Shown here piece by piece: positions 22,280 to 33,188 of a DNA stretch of 64,000 nucleotides. The stretch is from Sternotherus odoratus (lineage: Eukaryota; Chordata; Testudines; Kinosternidae). Each line of letters starts with the position of its first letter. Positions within the stretch are counted from its first letter, which is position 1. The DNA lies in assembly GCA_032164245.1 (NCBI GenBank), contig JAVMKO010000215.1:1-64000 (forward strand), written 5' to 3'. The notes under the pieces are model-generated. The model was given only the letters and a program-made list of their open reading frames with translations, was not told the origin of the DNA and made no database searches. A program made the position numbers and the translations under genes.

Positions 22280-22600
22280 TCCCACAGCTGCCAATCACTG
22301 TGCTTGGCCCCGCCCCCATCCCATGCCCTGGAGCAGTGGGCGGTGCCTGTTATGCTAATGAGGACGAGGCTGCTCCGCTCTTTGCAGTGAACCGCTCCGG
22401 GACTTGGGGGGTGGGGGCCGCTCTCTGCCCCCTTTATCCCCCCACCCACCCCACTCGCCCCCCTCCCCCGCTCGAACTCTACCCCTCCCCCCACAGCCAC
22501 CCCGGATTCCTGGCGGACCCATCCGGGGGAGAAAGGGGGAGGGGGCTGGAGTCACCCTGAGGTGAAGAGCCGCCGAACCCCGGTGGGTGCTGCAAACCCA
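22280..22600 (-). repeat. Outer palindrome homology, right side
   Basis: Inverse of 6.06-6.42 kb. Includes 'tgttatgctaatgaggacg' near 22.35 kb, a variant octamer context. Confidence 0.75.
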
Positions 22601-22659
22601 GCTCTGCCTCATTACTAACCTACCTGCTCTTGGGCTGGGTTTTAGGCCTGGCCATTTTG

Positions 22660-22905
22660 TGCTTCTGGGCCCCCAGCTGGGGGCTACAAAACCCAACTTC
22701 TTCTTTATGTACAAAAATAGAAACACCCCCACCTGGGGGGGCTGCGCGGGGCTGTCTCCGGTCACGTGATGGAGCGTATGGCGCGGATGCAGAAAGTCAG
22801 GCTGTGCCAGGCGGGGGCTGTGCACGAGCAGCACCGCTACCCCCCCCCCCCATTGGGTGTTGGTTATTTAAATAAAGAAGAGTTGGGTTTTGCAACACCC
22901 GCTGG
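22660..22905. repeat. Two short dispersed elements, opposite orientation
   Basis: Minus copy 'acaaaaatagaaacaccccc' (about 22.66-22.74) and plus copy 'tatttaaataaagaagagtt' (22.86-22.905, AATAAA 22871-22876). Confidence 0.6.
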
Positions 22906-23215
22906 GGGTGGGTGGGTGGGTGTGTTATTGTAGGGTCTCTGTGGGCACTGGGGTGGTGTGTGGAGGTTTGTTATTGTAGGGTCTCTGTGGGCACTGGGGT
23001 GGTGTGTGGAGGTTTGTTATTGTAGGGTCTCTGTGGGCACTGGGATGGCGTACGGAGGTTTGTTATTGTAGGGTCTCTGTGGGCACTGGGATGGCGTGCG
23101 GAGGTTTGTTATTGTAGGGTCTCTGTGGGCACTGGGATGGCGTGCGGAGGTTTGTTATTGTAGGGTCTCTGTGGGCACTGGGATGGCGTGCGGAGGTTTG
23201 TTATTGTAGGGTCTC
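22905..23215 (+). repeat. 46-bp minisatellite B
   Basis: Six to seven units of 'ggtttgttattgtagggtct' plus 'ctgtgggcactgggatgg'. Unrelated to the 46-bp satellite. Inverse array at 35.86-36.25 kb. Confidence 0.9.
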
Positions 23216-23614
23216 TGGGAGCGCTGGCGCTGCGTGTACGGGCGGGATCCTGTTGGCTGGCCAGTTTTGGGGGGAAGGCAGCATGACCCCCAGTGCCCCC
23301 CACTTCCCCTGGATGCAGCCCAGCTACATCTCTGTGCCCCCCTGCTCCCCAGAGGCAGTGTGGGGCTGCAAGTCAGGAGTGAGGGGCACTGGCCCAGTTG
23401 TGGCGGGGGCAGGGCGGGGCTGCGGTTCGGGAGTGAGTTTGGTGGGAATCTCGCACGTGCTCGCATGCTGACGTGCGAGGGAGTCGCCCTGTGCGAAGTG
23501 CGATGGCTGGGGGCAGGGCTGGGCGGGGGAGGGGGAAGAGGCGCCCCCCCCCCCGATGTAGGGCACATGCCCGGGGCGGATACACTAACCCCCTCCCCGA
23601 GCTGGCTCCGATTC
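23216..23614. other. Duplicated spacer, inverse of 35.45-35.85 kb
   Basis: Noncoding flank shared with 35.45-35.85 and 62.1-62.45 kb. Confidence 0.6.
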
Positions 23615-23960
23615 CCCTCTGATCTAACCCACCAGCCCCCACTCCTGTCCCAGAGTCAGGGAAAGAACCCAGGAGTCCTGGCTCCGATTCCCCTCTGATC
23701 TAACCCACCAGCTCCCACTCCTGTCCCAGAGTCAGGGAGAGAACCCAGGAGTCCTGGCTCCGATTCCCCTCTGATCTAACCCACCAGCCCCCACTCCTGT
23801 CCCAGAGTCAGGGAGAGAACCCAGGCGTCCTGGCTCCCAACCGCCTCCTGCTCTAACCGCTAGACCCCACTCCCCTTCCAGAGGTGGGGAGAGGACCCAG
23901 GAGTCCTGGCTCCCAGTCCCCCCTGCTCTGACCCACCAGCCCCCACTGCCCTCCCAGAGG
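23615..23960 (-). repeat. SAT75 array, minus
   Basis: Four to five units. Confidence 0.85.
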
Positions 23961-24690
23961 AAAAGCTAAGAACCCAGTTGTCCAGATTCTTGACATACAC
24001 ATGCCCCCGCCCCGCCCTGGGGTGTCTGGATCTGCCTACGAGATAACAACCTACTGTTGTGACCAACCTCCTCCCCAGCTCACAAGAAAGGGGTCTGTGC
24101 CGGGGTTCTAGAGTCTCGAACCCAGCCGACGAGGGGGCTGTAGCCAAATGCATATGTGGGGGGGGGCAGAGTTAAGGTGAAATGGACATCCTTAACGCCC
24201 GGACTTCGCCCCGCCCTCGGGGCTTATGCAAGTGAAAGAGCTGGAGGCCCTCATTGATTCACTGGTGGCCCCTGCGAACGTGGGGGATCACCCTAACCCC
24301 ACCCCCCACGAATCTGGTTGCCATGGCGAGGGAGCGGGCCCGATTTTGCTCCTTCCCCGGTGGTGCCATGTTATGCAAATCACCCCCACTCCTTGGTATA
24401 GGGATGCCTCATTTGCATAGAGCCCCCCAGTATCAGGGGGTGCCCCAACAGGGACATGGGTCGTGGCTTATGGGAGGGATACACAGCCCTTATAGCCTAC
24501 AAAATAGGGGTCCAGGTGGTGGGGGGAGAGGGAAAGTGGGGTGCACAGAACCCCATGGCATGGAGGGGGTGAGGCAGGTGAAGGGTGCCCCCTATACCCT
24601 GCAGTGGCACGCGCCCCCAGTACCCCACACCTGCTTTGGGGTTCCCCTCCCAGGACCCCCCCCTTTTCTCCGCTGCCCCCCCTGGCAGCG
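23945..24690 (-). other. Conserved noncoding block, copy C (inverted)
   Basis: Reverse complement of 2919-3650. Octamers at 24373-24380 and 24411-24418; PSE-like element and hairpin retained. Confidence 0.55.
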
Positions 24691-25000
24691 CCCCCTACCT
24701 CCGCTGCCCCCCCAAGCAGCTCCCTGGCTGGCAGCCCCGCCTCCTCAGGTAACTCTCCAGCTGCTGCTGCTCCAGCAGTCGCCGCGCCGCCTCCAGCACC
24801 TGGCCCGGGGTGAGCGCCGGTTCCCGTCCCACCGGGCCCCCCTGGCTGCGCCGCCTGCGCTCGCCACGCCCGCCTTTGCCCTTCTTGGCGCCAGGCAGCC
24901 CGTAGAGCTCGTCCACGCTCAGCTTGGACCCTGCTGCGCCCCGCGGCCCCCCGTGAGGAGGTGGCGAACATGGCCCGGTGCACCCCACGCCGGCTCCCTC
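24690..25000 (-). pseudogene. Unidentified first-exon-like segment, copy C
   Basis: Minus-strand copy with ATG (MFATSSRG). It keeps the longest version of the motif series LSVDELYGLPGAKKGKGGRG, then LTPGQVLEAARRLLEQQQLE, in a frame different from that of the ATG. The 3' end has lost the stretch that in copies A and B gives ELQSARPAMGYR and the donor. Read together, the three copies suggest one real exon, but none is intact. I do not recognise the protein. Confidence 0.4.
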
Positions 25001-25480
25001 GTGCGCCCGGGTCTTGGAGCGCCCGGAACCTTATCGCCCGGGTCTTGGAGCACCGGCTCCCCGTGCACCCTGCTCCTTCTGCCCCGTGCGCCCTGAGCGC
25101 GCTTGGCTCCCGCCGCCCGGACACTCTCCCCGCCCCGGGAAGCCACGTGGAGCCGGCTTAGCCCGGGGGACTGGGCAGCTGCCATGCGGTGCCCCTGTGA
25201 CCCCCCCTCTCCTTGCCATGCCTCATTAACTGTGACCCCCCTCGCTACCCCCAAGGGGCACGTCCCCCCGTCAGCCATTCCCGTGGTGAACCCCCATAGC
25301 AGGGGGAGCCCTGGCAGGGTGATCGCCTCTCCCTACCTACTCCACAGGCCCTGCCCCTCCCCACACCATGCCCCCCTCTTCCGCCCCCCCATCCCGGGCT
25401 ATAGGGACTGTGGCATGTAAACTGCCCTGCCCCCCACTGTAAGGGGCACGGAGGGGCAGGGACCCCAGCACCCTTCCCCC
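25001..25480. other. GC-rich flank without recognised gene
   Basis: CpG-rich part near 25.0-25.2 kb could be the promoter of the inverted copy; X-box and YY1 site are absent. Confidence 0.4.
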
Positions 25481-25930
25481 AGGCAGTGGATTCTCACCAG
25501 CCGTGTTTTCACAAGGACTGGGTCTCACAAGAGCCGGGAGATTTTCCCAAGCGGCCCGTGGTTTTCACAAGAGGTCTCCCCTCTGCACAAGAGGCCTGTG
25601 ATTGTCACGAGGGGTCCCTGACTCGCATCAGAGACCTGGGATTCTCCTAAAAGGCTCGAGATTTTCACAAGAGACTGATGATTTTTCACCCTTTTCACAC
25701 GAGGACCGTGATTTTCATCCATAGACACTGATGTTCACAAGAGACCTGTCTTACAAGCACCAGTGGTGTTCACAAGGGGGCCCTGAGTCTCACCAGAGGC
25801 CAGTGATTTCCCCCATGATTTTTCACGAGTGGTCCCTGTCTCACAAGAGATTTTCACAAGGGCAATGATTTTTCACCAGGGGTCCCTCGTTTTCACAGGT
25901 CAGTGATTTTTGGGAACCCTGAGGCACCCA
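25480..25930. repeat. Degenerate 'gattttcacaagag' repeats
   Basis: About ten imperfect units of 25-50 bp containing 'gattttcacaagag'. Confidence 0.7.
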
Positions 25931-26246
25931 GTTTTAGACACCCCGAGAGCCCCCCTTTTCACCCAGCACCCCCCTGCTAGGCAGACCCCCCGCTAAGCAA
26001 GCCCCCCCCCCATATCACCATGACAGCAGCTGCCCAGAGTGACCAGATTAGCTAAACTGCTTAAGGGAACAAGCGGCCAAAAGCCGGGGTTGGCTCAGAG
26101 ACGGTGGGGGAGGAGAAAGGGGGCATCTGCCGGGGAGGGGGGAGGGGAAGGGCCCCCTCACAGCATGAGGGGGGGTGAGATCACCCTGGGGTGTCCAGGC
26201 ATCCCCCCCCCTGTGGGTTCACCAAGGGAATAACTCACCAGGAGCC

Positions 26247-26766
26247 CTCTAGTTTATATTTTCACGTGGCTGGAAAGGTTTTACTATCAAGTGCTGACTT
26301 TAGTTAAAGGTTTCTTGGGGCAGGTCCCCACTAGGGCTTAAAGTCGACTTTATCAAGCTAAAGTCGATTTAGGCCTGTACCCGTCCTCACATGCATGCCC
26401 TTAAAGTCGATTTCAAGGGACCTTAAAATCGACGTTGGTTCTCCTCCCTAATGAGAGGAGTAGCTGAAATCGACCTCTCTAGGTCCATTGTGGGCTAGTG
26501 AGGAGGCATGTGACGTTAAGCCTCCGACCTTCTGAGCAGCCCCCTGGACCCCCCCGTCCGCCCGAGCAGCCCCGCACCGGCTCCCCCCGCCCGAGCAGCT
26601 CCGCGAAACCCCCCCGCCCACCAGAGCAGCCCCGTGCTGGACCCCCCCCTGCCTGCCCGAGCAGCCCCACGAACCCCCCCGCCCGCCCGAGCAGCCCCGC
26701 GAACCTTAACTAAAGTCAGCACTTGATAGTAAAACCTTTCCAGCCACATGAAAAGATAAACTAGAG
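26247..26766. mobile_element. Nonautonomous element with 64-bp TIRs
   Basis: Left arm 26247-26310 ('ctctagtttatattttcacg...') and right arm 26703-26766 are inverted copies with few mismatches. The interior holds AAGTCGA-rich turtle-type repeat sequence and C-rich tandem units (26.52-26.70 kb). Confidence 0.7.
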
Positions 26767-26769
26767 GTT

Positions 26770-28005
26770 TATATAAACGGGAGCCGAACCGCAGGAGGGG
26801 CGCGGGGACCCCCCGTCCCCACTGGAGGGGGCATCAGCAGGGGGCCCTGAGCCGTGGCCCGGCCTGGTCCCGCGCGAGCCATGAACTTTGGCCGGGGCCG
26901 CTCGGGGGTGTTGAGCGTGGGGTGCACCCGCTGCTCCTTCTCCCGCTCGGTGCTGAAGGACGGTGCTGGACTCGGGATGGGGAAGTGAATGAATCGCCTC
27001 TCCATAGACTTCAACATCCACTGAGGATCGGACCGTTTGTTTTCAGTGACCAAAGATTATAAATAACGCGAAACCCGAGATGAAAACCTCCCCTCGCCCG
27101 ACAGGGGGGCAGGCAAGGAAATTCTCATTCGTTTTTTATTATCGCCGTCCTAGTGAAGCGCAGGAGAAGATTTTGTCCCTGGTCTCTGCATGGTTCATGA
27201 CAAATCCTGCAGGGATGTGCCAAACCTTGTGAGGGCTTTTGAAGCAAACAGAGGCAACTGACTAGATCACTTCAATCTTCACGCGGATGGTCTCGAGATA
27301 TTGTCGTGGGCCGACAGCACCGATAAGTGATGAGGAAGATGAGGAAAGAACTAAACAAATGTGTCCCCGATCCTCTCCCAGAAGATGTGCGATCAAGAGT
27401 CTTTTGGACTCAGAGTCCACAGGCACAGGATCTCAAACCCATTGCTGCCGAGGCAGCTGGACCGGGGCTGAAGGCGTAAAAAGCCTCACTTGAAGACCGC
27501 AGCTGCTATTTCTTAGGACAAACGTGTCAGGCAGAACCGAAAGAAGGAATGAAGGGGCCAGATTGATTTAAAAAAACCCTGAAGAATATTTCGTCTTTCC
27601 CAGAGAAAAGTCTGTTTGCAGAAGGGGGTAGAGTATCAATAGTATAAATTTATACTATCTATATAAATAGTACACCCCCAACGCTGGTCCTTCTGCTTTG
27701 CACCCCCCACAACCTTCCATGGGAGCAGTGATGGAGCCCCCCCCTTTCTGGCCTTGCTGCTGGTGGGGGCCAGCTCTGAGCCCCATCACACTCACGTCAT
27801 GCCAGGGCACTGACCTGTGGGTCCAGGGAGCTACTCTTGTGACCCCCGCCCCGCCCCCCCAGTATGAGCACTGGCCCTTTAACTGCATGTCCTGCGGGTT
27901 TCACACGGACTGTGTTTCTCCCCACAGCTTGCTGGGCGTCAGAGTGACGGGCGGGGGCCTCACACCGTCCCACTGCACACCCCTGCACGTTGGCACCGGG
28001 CATTC
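26770..28005. other. No supported gene
   Basis: Short ORFs only. 'ccttctgctttgca..cccccacaaccttccatg' at 27.69 kb recurs at 38.29 kb, so part of this is duplicated. Confidence 0.5.
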
Positions 28006-28009
28006 AGTC

Positions 28010-28180
28010 TACAGGTCACTATCCAGACCCCCCCCCCGAGATCGGGGCCCTGTCTCGCCGGGCACTGCCCAGACCCCCCCCTCAACCGAGATCGGGACCC
28101 GTCACACCGGGCACTGCCCAGACACCCCCCCCCAAATGGAGATCAGGACCCGTCACACCGGGCACTGCTCAGACCACACT
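28010..28180 (-). repeat. Diverged monomers of the 44/46-bp satellite
   Basis: Three to four units with 'gagatcgggacccgtcacac' and 'cgggcactgcccagac'; an isolated relic of the satellite family. Confidence 0.7.
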
Positions 28181-28454
28181 TGGGGGGTGTTGGGGGATGG
28201 GTGAATTGGGAGGGACAGACGACGCGGGGGAACGGATGGACGGGGTGTAGCTGGAGGGTCTGTGGTTTCCCCATGGGGGCGTGCTGGGGAGGCCCCCCCT
28301 CGCTCTGCTCCCCACTACTGCCCAGGTGGGAAGTGGGGGGCAATGGACCCAACAGTGCCTGTGTGCAGGGGGAGCGGAGGGTGTTTATGGTGTTAATGGC
28401 TGATCCATTCAACACAGTCCTTGAGTTCCTGCTCTCAGCCCCATATATTCAGTC
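28181..28454. other. No feature
   Basis: Nothing recognised. Confidence 0.4.
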
Positions 28455-28740
28455 AGCCCCCCAGCTCTGCCAGTGCCCCTCACTCCCACCCCCCAGCCCC
28501 CTGCCAGCCCAGCCCCACCCCCCCAGCCCTGCTGATGCCCCTCACTCCCACCCCCCAGCCCCCTGCCAGCCCAGCCCCACCCCCCCAGCCCTGCTGATGC
28601 CCCTCACTCCCACCCCCCTGCCAGCCCAGCCCCACCCCCCCAGCTCTGCCAGTGCCCCTCACTCCTGACCCGCAGCCCCTGCCAGCCCACCCCCCCCAGC
28701 TCTGCTGGTGCCCCCACTCCTGACCCACAGCTCTGTTGAT
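28455..28740. repeat. ~62-bp C-rich minisatellite
   Basis: Four to five units of 'ccagccctgctgatgcccct' plus 'cccagccccctgccagccca'. Confidence 0.9.
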
Positions 28741-28917
28741 GCCCAGCCTAACTGACGCCCCCCTGGGGAGAGCTGTGAGGGGAGAGCGCTCTCTGCCGAA
28801 TCAGCCCTTCTTATGGGATCACCCCCAAGCCCCTTCCCATGTGAGTTCTGCCCCCCAGCCCCCAGGGGAGGGGGGAGCAGACTGGAACAGACCCCAACTC
28901 TGGTTAGGAAAGCCGGC

Positions 28918-28923
28918 TTTATT
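28918..28923 (-). terminator. TMEM107: TMEM107 candidate poly(A) signal
   Basis: AATAAA on the minus strand about 250 nt beyond exon 3. It would end the transcript, but the exon(s) that should lie between are not recognised. Confidence 0.5.
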
Positions 28924-31444
28924 CCGGGGGCAGGGCGGGCTCCCGCGTCAATGGGGCAGATGCACTGCCCGGTGCAGTACCTCCTGCTGCCACCGGGGGG
29001 CGATGCCACCGCCCCATTCCCCGCCCCCCTGAGCCAGTGAAGAACAGAGGTGGGGCCCCCTGGGGACAAGTCATTGTGTTGTGGGGGGTCAGGCAGGTCC
29101 GGGTGATGCTGTAACACCATACGGGGGGGGAGGGGGGTTTCAGCGTTCATCCCCCAACAGGCGGAAGGATACACAGCAGAGTCTGGGTGTTGTTGAACAT
29201 GGACACCCCGGAGAAGAAGCCGGCCAGCTCCACCGCGAACAAGCCCAGGGTCACCGACAGGGCCACCACCAGCCTGGGGCCGGCGCCCGGACGGGCGACA
29301 CGGGGTCACAGGGGGCTGGGCGCGACCCCAGGTCCTGCCCGCCCTGGTCTCCCCACAGCCCCCACCCCCCGCAATCTCCCCCCACCTCTCTCAGCCCATT
29401 TCTCCTCCCTCCCAGCATCCTCCCCCCCATGCCCCGCTGGACCCATCCTCCTCCCACCGGTACCCCTGCCACCCCAGGTGCCCCCGTCCCACTGTAGACC
29501 CAGACCTGTCGTCCCCTCCACCACCCTCCCCTTGTCCTGGTGTCCCCCCAGCCCCCGGCTGGCTCACTCCACGTCCTGGCGCTGGTACTGCTGCTGGGTG
29601 TACTGCAGGGGCAGCCCGGCCCGGACATCCTGCAAGACGGGGCAGCAAGATCAGGCCCGGGCGTGACACTCAGCGGAGGGTGAGCTGGGGTAGAATCGGG
29701 GGGCAGGAGAAAAGATGCTATTCTGACTCCCAGCCTGCCCCTGCTCTAACCACCAGCCCCCACTCCCCTCCCAGAGCCGGGGAGAGAACCCAGGAATCCT
29801 GATTCCCAGCCCCCTTTTCTATAGCCCACCAGTCCCCACTCCTCTCCGAGAGCCGGGGAGAGAACCCAGGAGTCCTGATTCCCAGCCCCCTCTTCTATAC
29901 CCCACCAGCCCCCACTCCCCTCCCAGAGCCGGGGAGAGAACCCAGGAGTCCTGATTCCCAGCCCCCTTTTCTATACCCCACCAGCCCCCACTCCCCTCCC
30001 AGAGCCGGGGAGAGAACCCAGGAGTCCTGATTCCCAGCCCCCTTTTCTATACCCCACCAGCCCCCACTGCCCTCCCAGAGCCGGGGAGAGAACCCAGGAG
30101 TCCTGATTCCCAGCCCCCTTTTCTATACCCCACCAGCCCCCACTCCCCTCCCAGAGCCGGGGAGACAACCCAGGAGTCCTGGCTCCCAGACCCCTCTGCT
30201 CTAACCCACCGGCCCCCACTCCCCTCCCAGAGCCAGGGAGAGAACCCAGGAGTCCTGATCCACATTGTTTCCACCCACCTCCCTGCAGCCACAACCTCCT
30301 TGATTCCTGCCACCTGTGTTCAGTGGGGGCTCCCCATACCCCTCCTCTCACCTCTGGAAAGTGACCACAGGTGGTGGGGGCGCGGTGTGTGGGTGAGGTG
30401 GAAGCCCTGCTGCATGAGGGGTGCGTGTTGGAGGATGGTGTACACCGTGTTAGGTGGTGAGTGTGTTGGGAGACCTGTACGTGCGTGACAGGGGATAGTG
30501 GCAGGCGGGTGTTGCCGGGGCAGCTGTGCACATTGTACAGGTGATGCGTCACATGGATGGACGTTATATGGGTGGGCGTTGTTGGGGCAGGCGGACATTG
30601 TCAGGATGGGTGTATGGTATGGGGATGTATTGCAGGCATGGGCGTTGTAAGGGCGGGTGTGATATGGCGGTGTGTGTTGTAGGCATGGTCGTCGTACAGG
30701 TGTGAGTTGTCGGGGTGGGTCTGCATCACAGGCATCATGCAGTTGTACGTCATCAGGGTCAGTGCGTTGTACGGGTGTACATCATAGGTGCGGGTATCAG
30801 AAAAGGTGTGTGTCACCGGCACAGACATGTACAGCTGTACGTCTTATGAGTGTACATCCTTGGGGTGGGCAAGCAGGCATGCTGTAGGGGTGTACCTCAC
30901 AGGTATGTGCTGTTAGGATGGGCGGGTGTTTCCAGGTCAAAGTGCTATATGGATGTGCATCGTCTCAGTGTACAGGCGGGTGTGCTATATAGGTGTACCT
31001 TGTGGGTGTCATACGGGTGTGTGTTGTGGTGGACGAGTGGGCATGCTGGATGGGTAGACGGGTGTGCTGTATAGGTATACGTTGTGGGCATCACATGGGT
31101 GTGATGTCTGGGTGGATGGACAGGTATTCTCTCTGGGTGTAGACCGTGGGTGTCACATGGGTGTGCATTGTCAGGGTGGATAGGTGGCATGCCGTAGGCT
31201 GCAGATTGCGGGTGTCACACAGGGTGTGTGTCGTCGGGCAGGCGTGCTGTAGGCTGCCGACTGTGGGTGTCACACAGGTAGATGTCGTCGGGGGTGTGGT
31301 GTGGTAAGGTGCCGAATGTGAGTGTCACGCAGGGTGGGCGTCGTCGGGGTCTCTTACCCGGGACCAGAAGATGGTGATGACGATGACGAGATGCGCCGTG
31401 AGGGTCAGGAAGCGGGCGGGCACCAGCCCACTGACCAGCGGCAT
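28918..31444 (-). CDS. TMEM107: TMEM107 gene, copy B (exons 1-3; C-terminus not found)
   Basis: TMEM107 is a roughly 140-residue, four-helix protein of the ciliary transition zone MKS complex. Exon 1 (31444-31358) gives the N-terminus and TM1; exon 2 (29629-29568) the luminal loop; exon 3 (29273-29175) TM2 and TM3 start. Phases agree (0, then 2), splice sites are consensus except a weak donor after exon 3, and the frame is open for about 82 codons. The last third, where the mammalian protein has a SFFIFERWEC-type helix, is not seen before the poly(A) signal. So the gene is either 3'-truncated or its last exons were lost or diverged. A U8 snoRNA, hosted in the human 3' region, is not visible either. 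Confidence 0.75.
29175..29273 (-). CDS. TMEM107: TMEM107 exon 3
   Basis: Acceptor ggccccag. Translation LVVALSVTLGLFAVELAG then FFSGVSMFNNTQTL, almost identical to what I recall of mammalian TMEM107. The donor ct|gtgtat is weak; read through, the frame stops 10 codons later. Confidence 0.9.
29568..29629 (-). CDS. TMEM107: TMEM107 exon 2
   Basis: 62 nt, acceptor cttgcag, donor gtgagc. Translation DVRAGLPLQYTQQQYQRQDV; corresponds to the mammalian loop with ACLPLTF...EEYDKQDI. Confidence 0.85.
29745..30260 (-). repeat. SAT75 array in TMEM107 intron 1
   Basis: About seven units, minus orientation, matching 1-190 in copy A. Confidence 0.9.
30300..31335. repeat. GT-rich degenerate repeats, TMEM107 copy B intron 1
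   Basis: Longer version of 250-905; contains an additional stretch (about 30.8-31.1 kb) missing from copy A. Confidence 0.7.
31358..31444 (-). CDS. TMEM107: TMEM107 exon 1, copy B
   Basis: Same 29 codons and donor as copy A. Confidence 0.88.
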
Positions 31445-31899
31445 CGCCAGGCGCCCCCCACGCAGGCAGGATCCTCTGGGCGGGGCCTAGCGGGGGGGAG
31501 GGGGAGCGAAGGCGTCAGGCTGGGGTGACCCAAGGCAGCACCGGGCCCCCCTGCATCCTCCCTGGGGAGTCTCCCCCATCGCCCCCCATGGAGTCCCCAT
31601 CTCCCGTCGTCCCCCCCACATAACCCCCCATGGAACCCCCCAGTCCCCATTGTCCCCCATAGCCCCCTGCATCGCCGCTACCCCCATGGAACTCCCCCCC
31701 CGCCTCCATGCGCCTGCCCCCCCAGTAGAATGCTGTAGGGTTCAGATTGTGGGTTTCACACAGGGTGGGCGCCCCCCATAGCGACTCCCCCATCCCCATG
31801 TCCCCCCTCCTAGTATCCCCCAACCCTGCGCCCCCCCATGGAGACTCCCCAATCACTACACCCTCCCCCCTTGTGCAATCCCCCATCCCCATGGCCCCC

Positions 31900-32820
31900 A
31901 TACTCCCCCCTCCCCAAAAAACCCCTCGTGGAACCCCTCTGCTCCCCCCACAGTCTTCCCCTCCCCCCGCTCTCCCTGTGGAACCCCCCTGCCCCCATCC
32001 CCGCAGCCCCCACAGACTCCCCCTCCCCCCTCAGTGGAACCCCCCGCCCCCATCCCCGTGCCCCCTGAGACTCCCCCTCCCCCCTCAGTGGAACCCCCCA
32101 CCCCCATCCCCCCTGAGACTCCCCCTCCCCCCTCAGTGGAACCCCCCTGCCCCCATCCCCGTGCCCCCCACAGACTCCCCCTCCCCATTCAGTGGAACCC
32201 CCCATCCCCATCCCCACGGCCCCCCACAGACTCCCCCTCCCCCCTCAGTGGAACCCCCCGTCCCCATCCCCGTGCCCCCCACAGACTCCCCCTCCCCATT
32301 CAGTGGAACCCCCCGTCCCCATCCCCACGGCCCCCCACAGACTCCCCCTCCTCCCTCAGTGGAACCCCCCGCCCCCATCCCCGTGCCCCCCCACAGAGAC
32401 TCCCCCTCCCCATTCAGTGGAACCCCCCTGCCCCCATCCCCGTGCCCCCTGAGATTCCCCCTCCCCCCTCAGTGGAAGCCCCCGTCCCCATTCCCGTGCC
32501 CCCCCACAGACTCCCCCTCCCCCCTCAGTGGAACCCCCCCATCCCCATCCCCCCCCACAGACTCCCCCTCCCCTCAGTGGAACCCTCCGCCCCCATCCCC
32601 GTGCCCCCTGAGATTCCCCCTCCCCCCTCAGTGGAAGCCCCCGTCCCCATCCCCGTGCCCCCCCACAGACTCCCCCTCCCCCCTCAGTGGAACCCCCCAC
32701 AGACTCCCCCTCCTACCTCAGTGGAACCCCCCCACCCCCCCACAGAGACTCCCCTCCCCCTGTGGAACTCCTCCGCCCCCATCCCCCCTCCTCCCTCAGT
32801 GGAACCCCCGTGGAACCCTC
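31900..32820. repeat. C-rich minisatellite, copy B
   Basis: Same unit family as 1440-2245, about 17 units in a different order. Confidence 0.9.
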
Positions 32821-32824
32821 GCCC

Positions 32825-33011
32825 CGCGCGCCCAGCCCCGGCCGCGCGCTCTGTCGCTCTCGCGCAGGCTCCGCGCGCTCCGGCCCTCGGCGTTGCCCCT
32901 GGCAACCGACCAACCGCTCCCGGCGCCGCACCGCGCTCCAGAGAGCGAGAGCTAGTGATCTCGGAGGAGATCTCGCTAGACGAGACCCGCGCCGCCATCT
33001 TGCTTGAGGGC
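32825..33011. promoter_or_regulatory. Bidirectional CpG promoter, copy B
   Basis: X-box at 32892-32906 and YY1-type site 'gccgccatcttg' at about 32991-33002, same spacing as copy A. Very few substitutions against copy A. Confidence 0.65.
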
Positions 33012-33188
33012 ATGAAGAAGGGCAGCTCCCCCACGCCGCTGAGCCCTCCCCCAGGGCCATATGGGCCATATAGGGACTCCCCCTCCCCAGGGCAATACAG
33101 GGACCCCCTCCCCCAGGGCCATATAGGGACTCCCCCTCCCCAGGACAATACAGGGACCCCCTCCCCCAGGGCCATATGGGCCATATAG
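33012..33188 (+). CDS. ORF MKKGSSPTPLS..., copy B
   Basis: 58 codons from the ATG behind the YY1 site, running into the 62-bp minisatellite (GPYGPYRDSPSPGQ...), then stop. The repeat-coded tail is unlikely to be functional, so the real first exon probably ends earlier. Product unknown. Confidence 0.3.
   Translation: MKKGSSPTPLSPPPGPYGPYRDSPSPGQYRDPLPQGHIGTPPPQDNTGTPSPRAIWAI

Noticed and set aside
20879..22560. Pro-rich ORFs of 420-480 residues
   Set aside because: Products of C-rich minisatellites; all three plus frames are open.
27287..27493. 68-residue acidic ORF (ISDEEDEERTKQ)
   Set aside because: No splice, promoter or similarity support.
28900..29175. U8 snoRNA (SNORD118) in the TMEM107 3' region
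   Set aside because: Expected in human at this place, but no recognisable U8 sequence is present.
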